From assembly GCA_016842065.1 (NCBI GenBank), contig JAEPDS010000007.1, forward strand, positions 116,215 to 180,214: a stretch of DNA of 64,000 nt, given 5' to 3'. Both the position numbers and the translations under genes were made by a program. The DNA is from Candidatus Thiodiazotropha sp. 'RUGA'. GTDB lineage: Bacteria > Pseudomonadota > Gammaproteobacteria > Chromatiales > Chromatiaceae. The notes under the pieces were generated by a model. That model saw only the letters and a list, made by a program, of their open reading frames with translations. It was not told where the DNA came from and made no database searches. Each line of letters begins with the position of its first letter. Position 1 is the stretch's first letter. Below are positions 35,579 to 44,046 of this stretch, piece by piece.

Positions 35579-36141
35579 GAGTGGTTCAGACACTGGCCTT
35601 GCTGATGGCGCTGCTGGGCGGCGGTATGCTGGCAAACGGGCTATGGATCGAAGCCAAGGCCTGGCTCGCCGAGGGGTTGATCACTGTTGCCTGGCAGCGG
35701 ACGCTGAACGGTGAGCGCCAGGTCACTCCCTGGCCCTGGGCCGATACCTGGCCGGTAGCCCGACTCGACTCACCCCGTCTCGGGGTGAGTCGTCTGGTGT
35801 TGAGTGGCGACAGTGGCTCAACCCTGGCCTTTGGTCCGGGCTGGGCGGAACAGAGTACCCCCCCGGGTGGGGTGGGGCGCAGCTTCGTCTCCGGCCATCG
35901 GGATACCCATTTTCGCTTTCTCAAGGATCTGCAGATTGGCGATATGCTCAAGCTTCAGGGGCTTGATGGCAGCGAGATGGACTATCGGGTGGTTGAACAT
36001 CTGGTGGTGGATCAGCGGGCTGGCTGGCAGATTCCCCTGACAGGCCCTCAGGAGCTGTTGCTGATCACCTGCTTCCCTTTTGATGCCCTGGTGCCTGGTG
36101 GACCTCTTCGCTACATCGTACGTGCTGAAATCACCAGCTGA
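35569..36141 (+). CDS. Dedicated class D-like sortase of the PDS system
   Basis: This 190-residue transpeptidase has one N-terminal membrane anchor (about 5-25) and an extracytoplasmic sortase domain. The catalytic triad is visible: H110 in SGHRDTHF, C168 in LLITCFPF and R181 in GGPLRYIV. It should cut the LPxTA-type signal of the protein encoded just upstream and join it to an amine. Sortases are rare in Gram-negative bacteria, and this one-substrate arrangement is typical of marine gammaproteobacteria. Its start overlaps the end of the substrate gene by 10 bases. Confidence 0.93.
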   Translation: MGLRVVQTLALLMALLGGGMLANGLWIEAKAWLAEGLITVAWQRTLNGERQVTPWPWADTWPVARLDSPRLGVSRLVLSGDSGSTLAFGPGWAEQSTPPGGVGRSFVSGHRDTHFRFLKDLQIGDMLKLQGLDGSEMDYRVVEHLVVDQRAGWQIPLTGPQELLLITCFPFDALVPGGPLRYIVRAEITS

Positions 36142-36250
36142 ATCCACATTCGTGACGTTTTCAGGTTAGAATCAATCATCCGCCGCCATCGGGGCAGCTA
36201 TCCGCCCGGACGGCGTCGCACTGGAATAGTCATATATATAAAAATCTTAG

Positions 36251-36961
36251 ATGAAGCCGATCCGAATCTTCCGTCATATGGTCTGTAAACCTCCGGGCTA
36301 TCTGGGGGACTATCTGCATCAACGATCCGTACCCTGGGAAATGGTCTGTGTGGATGAGGCCAATCCGGTTCCCCAGAGCACCGATGATGTCTCCGCACTG
36401 GTTTTTATGGGGGCTGGTGTGAGTGTCAATGACCAACTCTCCTGGATGGAGGGTGAACTGGCACTGATCCGCAAGGCGATCGATCAGGATCTGCCGATTC
36501 TGGGTATCTGTTTCGGTGCCCAGATGATCAGTCGTGCCCTGGGTGGTGAGGTGACCCGGGGGGACGACATGGAGATCGGTTGGCATCCGGTGCGGGGAAT
36601 TCCGCAGCATGACGCGGCCGACTGGCTGCAGGGCCTGCCGGAACAGTTCATGGCCTTTCACTGGCATGCGGATACCTTCACTTTACCGGCCGGCAGCCGA
36701 TGGATATTGGAGAGTGACTGCTACCCCCACCAGGGGTTTGCGTTGGGGGATCATCTGGGTCTGCAGTTTCATCTGGAGATGACAGAATCGATGATCAGGA
36801 ACTGGATCGAACGCTATGGCAGCGATCTGGAGACTCACTCGACCTGCCGCCAATCGGTCGAGACCATCTTGCAGAACCTGGATCGGCAGATTGCCCAGCT
36901 GCATGAGATCTCCGCTATTATCTACGGTAACTGGCTGAACAGGGTGCTATGCAGGGTATGA
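36251..36961 (+). CDS. Class I glutamine amidotransferase-like protein
   Basis: This 236-residue protein has the class I triad: C87 in LGICFGAQMISRALGG, H174 and E176 in LQFHLEMT. It matches the stand-alone GMP-synthase-like amidotransferase family (often annotated YfeJ-like or 'type 1 glutamine amidotransferase'), whose acceptors are generally unknown; some act on gamma-glutamyl compounds. It overlaps the next gene by 13 bases. It begins 110 bases after the sortase gene and may be in the same transcript. Confidence 0.88.
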   Translation: MKPIRIFRHMVCKPPGYLGDYLHQRSVPWEMVCVDEANPVPQSTDDVSALVFMGAGVSVNDQLSWMEGELALIRKAIDQDLPILGICFGAQMISRALGGEVTRGDDMEIGWHPVRGIPQHDAADWLQGLPEQFMAFHWHADTFTLPAGSRWILESDCYPHQGFALGDHLGLQFHLEMTESMIRNWIERYGSDLETHSTCRQSVETILQNLDRQIAQLHEISAIIYGNWLNRVLCRV

Positions 36962-37689
36962 GGTTTTGGATTCTACTACTGGTATCTGGCTGGGTGCTGA
37001 CCGCCCAGGCCTCTCCCAATGCGCCACTAGACGCTGTCATGGAGCAATTGGATGGGGATGCCGGGCAACGTATAGCCGCTCGTTTCGAACAGGCCGGTGT
37101 CGATTTTCCACCCCAGCGGGTGCAGCTGATTGCACTCAAGGAGAGCCGCCGTTTGGAGCTGTGGGCCTATTCACAGCAGCGCTGGTGGTTCATCCACGAC
37201 TACGCGGTCTTTGCCGCCAGTGGCGAGGCTGGACCGAAGCTGCGGGAGGGCGACAAACAGGTGCCGGAAGGTTTCTACCGCATCGTCGGTCTCAATCCCA
37301 ACAGCCATTTTCATCTGTCGATGAGGCTCAACTATCCCAACGCCTTCGATTGGGTTCAGGCCGGTCGTGAGGATCGCCATTCGCCCGGCAACCACATCTA
37401 TATCCACGGCAGTGCCTGGTCAGCCGGTTGCCTGGCGATCGGTAATCACTATATCGAGGAGCTTTTCTACCTGGTGGCCAGGCTGGGTGTGGAGAAGGCC
37501 GCTGTGCTGATCGTCCCCTATGATTTCCGCAGCCGGGCTATCACGGCCACAGAAGAGCCGGTCTGGCTGGACGAACTCTACCGCTATCTGAAACTGCGCC
37601 TGGCCAAGTTTCCGTTGTCAGAGAAGCGAATGGGCTGTGGTCTGGGTTGCGCCAGAGTCGGCTATGGAAGGCAATTGGCGCCCAATTGA
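36949..37689 (+). CDS. YafK-type L,D-transpeptidase family protein
   Basis: This 246-residue exported protein has a signal peptide (MRFWILLLVSGWVLTAQA) and a YkuD domain with catalytic motif HGSAWSAGCLAIG (H153, S158, C161). The VPEGFYRI and NSHFHLSMRLNYPN motifs are those of the YafK/ErfK-like branch. Members cross-link peptidoglycan, attach lipoproteins or, like DpaA, cleave such links. The exact reaction cannot be told. It starts inside the amidotransferase gene; a second ATG nine bases later is also possible. The tail holds two cysteines (CGLGC). Confidence 0.88.
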   Translation: MQGMRFWILLLVSGWVLTAQASPNAPLDAVMEQLDGDAGQRIAARFEQAGVDFPPQRVQLIALKESRRLELWAYSQQRWWFIHDYAVFAASGEAGPKLREGDKQVPEGFYRIVGLNPNSHFHLSMRLNYPNAFDWVQAGREDRHSPGNHIYIHGSAWSAGCLAIGNHYIEELFYLVARLGVEKAAVLIVPYDFRSRAITATEEPVWLDELYRYLKLRLAKFPLSEKRMGCGLGCARVGYGRQLAPN

Positions 37690-37774
37690 GCCAACCTCCT
37701 GATTGGTTGAAAAACGCGCCACAGGCACTCTCATTGCAGGTGGCTTTGAGCTGGCTGGATAGCTGGGCTGCCGA

Positions 37775-38458
37775 TTACTTCAAATTGGCCAGATAGGTCG
37801 CCACAGCCTGCATATCCTGGTCATTCAGACGGATGGCAACGCCTGTCATCCAGACATTGGTCCGTTTGCCGGTACGATCCCGGAACTCTTTCAGCATCTT
37901 CACGACATAGTCGTAGCGCTGACCGGCCAATCGGGCATAGCCCTCCTGACCCCGGCCATTGTCCCCGTGACACTCCACACAGACCTCTTTGTAGATCTGC
38001 TTGCCTTTCTGCATCAGCTCCGGTTTACCACCGCCTGAGAGTTTCATATCCATCTCTGCGTAGTAGATGGCAATTTTGATCTTATCCTCAAGGGTGAAGG
38101 TCTTGGCCAGATTACTCATCAGATAGTCGTTGCGACGACCATCACCGAAGCGCTGAAACTGATCAACGATATAGACTGGATTCTGACCTGCCAGATTGGG
38201 CGTCAAAGGCTGTGTGGCCATACCGTCAGCACCATGACAGGTATTGCACAATACCGTCCGGTTGCGGCCCTCTTTGGCCATACTCTGCTTCAGTTTTTCA
38301 TTGTTGGCGATCTCTGCGATGCGCTTTTCGAGCATGTTTCTCAGCTGCATCTCCTGATCGGCATCCACCTCTGCGCTCGCCGCCGGTTGGGCCGACAACA
38401 GCAGAAACAGAAAGGGGATAGATAGTAACGGTTTAAAATAGCTAGACATCGCTTGCAT
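37775..38458 (-). CDS. Cytochrome c4-like dihaem cytochrome
   Basis: This 227-residue periplasmic protein has a signal peptide (LLSIPFLFLLLSAQPAASA) and two covalent haem sites: CNTCH (71-75) and CVECH (160-164). The two-domain layout is that of cytochrome c4, which carries electrons to terminal oxidases. It has a longer N-terminal helix (about 30-65) than the classical form. An AGGA ribosome site lies before the first ATG. It converges on the L,D-transpeptidase gene. In a sulfur oxidiser it could link sulfur-compound oxidation to cytochrome cbb3; that is inference. Confidence 0.9.
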   Translation of the reverse strand: MQAMSSYFKPLLSIPFLFLLLSAQPAASAEVDADQEMQLRNMLEKRIAEIANNEKLKQSMAKEGRNRTVLCNTCHGADGMATQPLTPNLAGQNPVYIVDQFQRFGDGRRNDYLMSNLAKTFTLEDKIKIAIYYAEMDMKLSGGGKPELMQKGKQIYKEVCVECHGDNGRGQEGYARLAGQRYDYVVKMLKEFRDRTGKRTNVWMTGVAIRLNDQDMQAVATYLANLK

Positions 38459-38714
38459 ACTTTTTCCTAACGCTGTTCAGTGTCCATGCCTGTATTTAGC
38501 GACCATCGTTTTTGAGACTTGATTCACGAATTTGAATTTTAGGCATTAATTGCCTGAAATCATCGGTTTAATTCATTTTTGCAAACCCGTGAATGGGAAC
38601 TGGAGGGCTCTTTTGGCTGTCGGCTGGGGTATCATGCCGCCTGGAAAGCGTACACAGTGGAAAAACTTCCCGCAGTGACAGATTGACTGTTTTTTTATGG
38701 AATCCTGATTAACC

Positions 38715-41039
38715 ATGGCGAAGCCCCGAAAAAAAACCGTTCGTAAACGGCGCAAGCCGAATCGGGGCGTCTCATGGCGGCGCTGGCTGTGGCTGATGGT
38801 GATCACCCTGACGCTGGCGATGTTGTTGTACACCCTCTATCTGGAGCGGGTGGTTCAGGCCCGCTTCGAGGGGCAGCGCTGGTCTCTGCCGGCCAAAGTC
38901 TATGGCCGCTCCCTCGCTCTCTACCCTGGTGCGCCGGTGACTCTGGAGCATCTGGAGCAGACCCTGTTGGGACTCGGATACCGCCAGGTCAAACACCCGG
39001 ATCGACCCGGTGAATACTCCAGATACCGAGGCCGGGTCCTGCTGCGCACCCGGCCATTCCACTTTCCCGATATCGATCGCCCCAGCGACTATATGGAGGT
39101 CACTTTGGGCAGCCAGGGGGTCAGATCCCTGAAGCGGGCATCGAGTGGTGAGCCAGTTGGCCACTATCGCATCGAACCCAGGTTGATCGGCGGTCTCAGC
39201 TCCGCCCATGGGGAGGATCGTATCCTGTTGAGCCGGGAAGCGCTCCCTGAACTGTTGGTCGATGCACTGATCGCCGTGGAGGATCGTAATTTCCACCACC
39301 ATTTCGGTGTCGACCCGATCGCCATCGCCAGGGCCCTGTGGGCCAATCTGAGAGCCAAACGGGTGGTGCAGGGGGGAAGTACCCTGACCCAGCAACTGGT
39401 GAAGAACTTTTTTCTCAATCCGGAGCGGAGCCTGTGGCGAAAATTCAATGAGGCCCTGATGGCGGTGATTCTCGATTGGCGATACAGCAAGGATGAGATA
39501 CTGCAGGCCTACGCCAATGAGATCTATCTGGGTCAGCAGGGCGGTCGTGCGATCCACGGTTTTGCCCTGGCCAGCCGTTTCTATTTCAACCGGCCACTGG
39601 AGGAGCTCGACCTGCCCCGTTTGGCAATGCTGGTGACGCTGGTGCGGGGACCCTCGGCCTACGATCCCAGACGTCACCCCAAGCAGGCCAAACAGCGTCG
39701 TCATCTGGTGCTGCAGCTGATGCGCGATCAGGGGGTGATCGATGCCCAGCAGGCGGCCAGGGCACAACAGGCTCCTTTGGGTGTTGAGCAGGGCAGCCTG
39801 CACAGCTCCGGCAGCCCGGCTTTCATGGATCTGGTCAAGCGCCAATTGCGTCGGGACTACAAGGAGGCGGATCTGAATGCGGGGGGGTTAAGGGTCTTTT
39901 CAACCCTCGATCCCTGGCTTCAGGAGCGCGCCGAACTGGCTTTGTCGAAACAGCTCAAAACGTTGGAAAAGGCGCGAGGGATAGCCGCAGGCACGCTGCA
40001 GGGGGCGGTAACCCTGGCTGATGTGGAGACCGGCGAAGTGACGGCTCTGGTCGGTGATCGCAATCCCCGCTTCGCTGGATTCAACCGGGCACTCGATGCG
40101 GTACGGCCGGTCGGCTCGCTGATCAAGCCGGCGGTCTACCTGAGTGCCCTGGACCAGCCGGGACGCTATCAGCTGTTTACTCCCCTGGAAGACAAACCGA
40201 TTCGTATCAAAGGGGCCAATGGCGAGATCTGGGCACCGGATAATTACGACAATCTGATCCACGAGGATGTCAATCTGCAGCAGGCTTTGGTGGAGTCGCT
40301 GAATCTGGCGACGGTGCATTTGGGGCTCTCTGTCGGTTTGAAATCGGTGCTCGATAGCCTCTATCAGCTCGGTATCAGACGGCCGATCTCCGCCTATCCC
40401 TCCCTGTTGCTGGGTGCGGTCTCACTGTCGCCTCTGGAGATGACCCAGATGTACCAGACACTGGCGAACGGGGGCTTCAGTGCGACGCTGAAGTCGATTC
40501 GGGAGGTTACCGATAGTCAGGGGGAAGCGCTCTCCCGTTACCCTCTGGAGATCGAGTCGAGAGCCGATAGCAAAGCGGTCTATCTGTTGCGACAGGCGCT
40601 CCAGGAGGTGACCCGCAGCGGTACCGGCAAGGCGCTACAATGGTTGTTGCCGGATGACACCGCAGTCGCCGGCAAGACCGGCACCACCGATAAGTTACGC
40701 GACAGTTGGTTTGCCGGCTTTGACCGTCGGCGGGTATCGGTGGCCTGGATCGGTCGTGATGACAATGCGCCAACCGGACTGACCGGTTCATCCGGCGCGA
40801 TGCGGGTCTGGGCTGATCTGATGAACAGCGTCGGTATCCAATCACTGCTCGAGGATCTGCCGAGGGGGGTTGAGATGGTGGCCATAGATCCGGCATCCGG
40901 GCTGCGGGGTGAGGGGTGTCGGGGTGCGGTAGACTATCCTGTTATCAGTGGATCGATAACACTGGGTAGCGCGCCCTGTGCCAATAGCCATTCACTCATG
41001 GATGACGGGGTGGAGTGGTTGCAGGGTCTGTTCAGATAG
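38715..41039 (+). CDS. mrcB: Penicillin-binding protein 1B (bifunctional transglycosylase/transpeptidase)
   Basis: This 774-residue class A PBP has a basic cytoplasmic tail, one TM (about 24-42), a UB2H-like domain (about 60-140), a GT51 glycosyltransferase domain with catalytic E189 in VEDRNFHHHFG, and a transpeptidase domain. The active sites of the last are S468 in RPVGSLIKP, SLN, and K654 in AGKTGTT. It polymerises and cross-links peptidoglycan at the inner membrane. The UB2H domain in E. coli binds LpoB; no lpoB is nearby. The gene is alone, with a hairpin just downstream. Confidence 0.96.
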   Translation: MAKPRKKTVRKRRKPNRGVSWRRWLWLMVITLTLAMLLYTLYLERVVQARFEGQRWSLPAKVYGRSLALYPGAPVTLEHLEQTLLGLGYRQVKHPDRPGEYSRYRGRVLLRTRPFHFPDIDRPSDYMEVTLGSQGVRSLKRASSGEPVGHYRIEPRLIGGLSSAHGEDRILLSREALPELLVDALIAVEDRNFHHHFGVDPIAIARALWANLRAKRVVQGGSTLTQQLVKNFFLNPERSLWRKFNEALMAVILDWRYSKDEILQAYANEIYLGQQGGRAIHGFALASRFYFNRPLEELDLPRLAMLVTLVRGPSAYDPRRHPKQAKQRRHLVLQLMRDQGVIDAQQAARAQQAPLGVEQGSLHSSGSPAFMDLVKRQLRRDYKEADLNAGGLRVFSTLDPWLQERAELALSKQLKTLEKARGIAAGTLQGAVTLADVETGEVTALVGDRNPRFAGFNRALDAVRPVGSLIKPAVYLSALDQPGRYQLFTPLEDKPIRIKGANGEIWAPDNYDNLIHEDVNLQQALVESLNLATVHLGLSVGLKSVLDSLYQLGIRRPISAYPSLLLGAVSLSPLEMTQMYQTLANGGFSATLKSIREVTDSQGEALSRYPLEIESRADSKAVYLLRQALQEVTRSGTGKALQWLLPDDTAVAGKTGTTDKLRDSWFAGFDRRRVSVAWIGRDDNAPTGLTGSSGAMRVWADLMNSVGIQSLLEDLPRGVEMVAIDPASGLRGEGCRGAVDYPVISGSITLGSAPCANSHSLMDDGVEWLQGLFR

Positions 41040-41042
41040 TCT

Positions 41043-41064
41043 CAGGGCCTGTAAACAGGCCCTG
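41043..41064 (+). terminator. Hairpin after mrcB, probable weak terminator
   Basis: CAGGGCCTG-TAAA-CAGGCCCTG forms a perfect nine-base-pair stem three bases after the mrcB stop. Only a short T-poor tail (GCCTTTAG) follows, so termination may be partial. The AGGGCCTGT core recurs at 19383, 53384 (inverted) and, less exactly, 6391. Confidence 0.55.
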
Positions 41065-41281
41065 GCCTTTAGCACTAAAACTCATGGCATCTCGTTTTGT
41101 CAGAGAGTTTTGGTGGCCCACTAGCCTGTGTGTCGGCCCGCTCGGATAGTGTAGTGTAGGACTCTTTCAAGCGGTCATCCTTGGGATTTCTTTTGGCGGA
41201 TTTAGTGATGCGAAATGCGAAAGCAGTGGAAGATAGGCTACAATCCGGCCTGGACCTCAATCTCAGTTCGGGAGTTAAGGC

Positions 41282-41779
41282 TTGAGCGTATACGAAGCCG
41301 ACAAGTTGATCAGCCAGGCCAGGGTACTGGCCGCCGAGTATCGGCGTACCATGGGTAAGCCACTGCCTGGTATCAGCAATGAAATTGCCGAGTTCGATGC
41401 GATCAAATTGTTGCAGCTGGTGCCCAACAATACGGCAGAGGGGGGCTTTAACGCGATTGATCCTGAGCGTGACGATAAACGCATCCAGATAAAATCCCGC
41501 ACCATTTTCGATGAGAGTAAATCGGGACAGCGCATTGGTCAGCTGAAGCTGGATAAGAGCTGGGACAGTGTGGTGCTGGTACTCATGGATGAAGAGTATG
41601 AACCCTATGAGATCTATGAAGCGGAACGGGACGAGATTCTCGAATATATCGAGGAGAGCAGCAGCAACCGGGCGAAACGGGGGGCCATGTCAGTGGCCAG
41701 ATTCAAAATCATTGGAAGACTCGCCTGGACCAGAGAGAGCGGTCTTGAAGCGGAAGTCTGGGATAACCAGTCAGACTGA
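41282..41779 (+). CDS. Unknown protein with possible PD-(D/E)xK nuclease-like core
   Basis: This 165-residue soluble protein uses a TTG start behind a GGGAG ribosome site. It resembles the DUF6998-type family, as judged from EIAEFDAIKLLQL and the following GGFNAIDPERDDKRIQIKSR. In that stretch a helix glutamate, then D, then Q-x-K is the pattern of PD-(D/E)xK nuclease folds. Nuclease activity is not established. It lies 78 bases before the yoaA helicase gene on the same strand, which would fit a DNA repair role; that is inference. Confidence 0.6.
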   Translation: MSVYEADKLISQARVLAAEYRRTMGKPLPGISNEIAEFDAIKLLQLVPNNTAEGGFNAIDPERDDKRIQIKSRTIFDESKSGQRIGQLKLDKSWDSVVLVLMDEEYEPYEIYEAERDEILEYIEESSSNRAKRGAMSVARFKIIGRLAWTRESGLEAEVWDNQSD

Positions 41780-41857
41780 GTTTTGCCACCCGGCAGGCCG
41801 AGATTTTTTCAGCAGCACCCAGCTATTCGATCCAATGCATCCTGCGGCCACTGAATC

Positions 41858-43792
41858 ATGAAAGAGATTGCCGAGATCTTCGCGCCTGAAGGCTGGCTTG
41901 CCAGTCGTATCGAGGGATTCTCCTATCGGCCGCAGCAGCAGGAGATGGCGCAGCAGGTCGCCGAGATCATGCAGCAGGGCGGCGTGCTGATCTGCGAAGC
42001 GGGAACCGGAACCGGCAAGACCTTCGCCTATCTGGTGCCGGCACTGATGTCCGGGCGCAAGGTGATCATCTCCACCGGCACGAAAAACCTGCAGGATCAG
42101 CTCTATCACCGGGACCTGCCAAAGGTGCGGCAGAGCCTCTCCAGCCCGGTCAGTACGGCGCTGTTGAAAGGACGCTCCAACTATCTCTGTATCCATCGAC
42201 TGGAAAACACCCTGGTGGAAGAGATCCGTTTGACCAAACAGCAGCTTGGACAGTTACAGGAGATCCGCGAGTGGTCCACCACCACCAAAAGCGGTGATAT
42301 CGGTGACATGTCGGAGATTCCGGAAGATGCCTCGATCTGGCCGGTGGTCACCTCAACCACCGACAACTGTCTGGGGCAGGAGTGCAGCGCCTACAGCAAA
42401 TGCTACCTGGTCGAGGCAAGAAAACGGGCCCAGGAGGCGGACCTGGTGGTCATCAACCACCACCTGCTATGCGCAGATATGGCGCTCAAAGAGGAGGGCT
42501 TTGGTGAACTGCTGCCCAGCGCCGACTGTTTCATTCTCGATGAGGCTCATCAACTGCCGGAGGTGGCCGGTAACTTTTTCGGTGTCACCCTTAGCGGTCG
42601 TCAGCTGAATGAGCTGGCCAAGGATTGCATCACCGAATATCACAAGGAGGCCAAGGACACCCCGCAACTGATGGATCGTGCGGAAGCACTCAAGCGGGCG
42701 TCTCAGGATCTGCGACTGGCTTTCGGTCTGGAGGTGCGACGTGGCGCCTGGTCCGAACTCTCTGAAAATCCATCCGTCAATGTGCAGTTGGAAAATCTAC
42801 AGCAGGCGCTGGATGATCTGCTTGAAGCACTCACTGCCGTCGAAGGTCGGGGCAAGGGACTGGACAGTATCAAGGAGCGTTGTGAAGTTCAGATCCAGCG
42901 CTTACAGGGTTTGATGGACGATCAGGCCGAGGAGTCGATCCGCTGGTACGAGACCCAGCGCCAGAGCTTTCGCCTGAATCGCACCCCTTTGGATATTGCG
43001 AATATCTTTCATGGGGTGATGCAGGCTCATCATGCGGCATGGATCTTTACCTCGGCAACACTGGCGGTTGGTGACAGCTTTGATCACTTTGCCAACCAAC
43101 TGGGTCTGCAGGAGGCGAAGACCCACTGTTGGGACAGTCCCTTCGACTATCCACGCCAGGCCGTCTGGTATGTGCCTCAGGGTCTGCCGGAGCCTTCGGA
43201 TATCAACTTCAATCGGACAGTTTCGGATCTCTCACTGCCGATTCTCAAGGCGAGCAACGGCAGAGCCTTTCTCCTCTATACCAGCCACAGAGCCCTGCAG
43301 GAAGCGGCGGAATATCTGCAGGACAAGCTCGACTATCCGATGCTGGTGCAGGGTACCGCACCACGCACAGAGCTGGTTGAACAGTTTCGTGAACTGGGTA
43401 ATGCGGTGTTGTTGGGGACATCCAGTTTCTGGGAAGGCATCGATGTGCGTGGTGAGGCGCTCTCCTGTGTGATTATCGACAAGTTACCTTTCGCCTCTCC
43501 CGGTGACCCGGTATTGCAGGCCCGCATCGATGCGTTGCGACAGAAGGGGGGGAATCCCTTTATGACCTTTCAGTTGCCTCAGGCGGCAATTGCATTGAAA
43601 CAGGGGGCCGGTCGTCTGATCCGGGATGAGTCGGATCGGGGTGTGCTGGTGATCTGTGATCCACGCTTGTTGAACAAACCTTATGGTAAAGTCTTCATCC
43701 GCAGTCTGCCCCCCATGACCAAGACCAGGGATCTGAGTGTTGTGCAGCGTTTCTTCTCGTTGATGGGTGTTCTGCAGAAACAGGCCGAGTAG
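41858..43792 (+). CDS. yoaA: ATP-dependent DNA helicase YoaA (DinG/XPD family)
   Basis: This 644-residue superfamily 2 helicase has Walker A EAGTGTGKTFAYL, a four-cysteine iron-sulfur cluster region (C near 109, then CLGQECSAYSKC), LVVINHHLL, the DEAH box ILDEAHQL, and C-terminal motifs TSSFWEGIDVRG and QGAGRLIR. YoaA unwinds DNA and works with the polymerase III chi subunit in repair of replication damage. Length equals E. coli YoaA (636), and it lacks the extra N-terminal part of DinG. It is followed by a small membrane protein gene. Confidence 0.94.
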   Translation: MKEIAEIFAPEGWLASRIEGFSYRPQQQEMAQQVAEIMQQGGVLICEAGTGTGKTFAYLVPALMSGRKVIISTGTKNLQDQLYHRDLPKVRQSLSSPVSTALLKGRSNYLCIHRLENTLVEEIRLTKQQLGQLQEIREWSTTTKSGDIGDMSEIPEDASIWPVVTSTTDNCLGQECSAYSKCYLVEARKRAQEADLVVINHHLLCADMALKEEGFGELLPSADCFILDEAHQLPEVAGNFFGVTLSGRQLNELAKDCITEYHKEAKDTPQLMDRAEALKRASQDLRLAFGLEVRRGAWSELSENPSVNVQLENLQQALDDLLEALTAVEGRGKGLDSIKERCEVQIQRLQGLMDDQAEESIRWYETQRQSFRLNRTPLDIANIFHGVMQAHHAAWIFTSATLAVGDSFDHFANQLGLQEAKTHCWDSPFDYPRQAVWYVPQGLPEPSDINFNRTVSDLSLPILKASNGRAFLLYTSHRALQEAAEYLQDKLDYPMLVQGTAPRTELVEQFRELGNAVLLGTSSFWEGIDVRGEALSCVIIDKLPFASPGDPVLQARIDALRQKGGNPFMTFQLPQAAIALKQGAGRLIRDESDRGVLVICDPRLLNKPYGKVFIRSLPPMTKTRDLSVVQRFFSLMGVLQKQAE

Positions 43793-43880
43793 TAGATCGG
43801 TTGGCGGGTTAATTCTGTGGGATCTTAAAACGTCGAGCGCTTCGAGTTGTCTATAGGGTCAATCCCTGAAGATCGTTGAC

Positions 43881-44033
43881 ATGAAGCTGCCTGATGACAA
43901 ATTTCTACTGTTGCTGATCATCCTGTTAGGTCTTACCCTGGCTGCTTTTCTGTATGGAATTTTTCCCTATCCCTTTGGGCTGATTGTTTTGTCGATCATG
44001 ATCTTTGCCAGGTTACTGTCTGTTGGCGGCTGA
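43881..44033 (+). CDS. Small two-pass membrane protein (50 residues)
   Basis: The ATG at 43881 opens a 50-residue frame (MKLPDDKFLLLL... ending LLSVGG). Two hydrophobic stretches (about 8-28 and 31-47) are split by YPYPF-type residues, predicting a helical hairpin in the inner membrane. It lies 88 bases after yoaA and 13 bases before the convergent end of a large GGDEF-EAL gene. No family is recognised. Supporting signs are the well-formed membrane pattern and the GAAGATC purine stretch upstream. Confidence 0.5.
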   Translation: MKLPDDKFLLLLIILLGLTLAAFLYGIFPYPFGLIVLSIMIFARLLSVGG

Positions 44034-44046
44034 AAGCTCAACGACC

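Noticed and set aside
38772..39845. 357-codon antisense frame opposite mrcB
   Set aside because: It mirrors the strong PBP1b coding frame and carries no recognisable domain.
41075..41260. 61-codon minus-strand frame between mrcB and the next gene
   Set aside because: Poor start context and a low-complexity residue mix, with no homology recognised.
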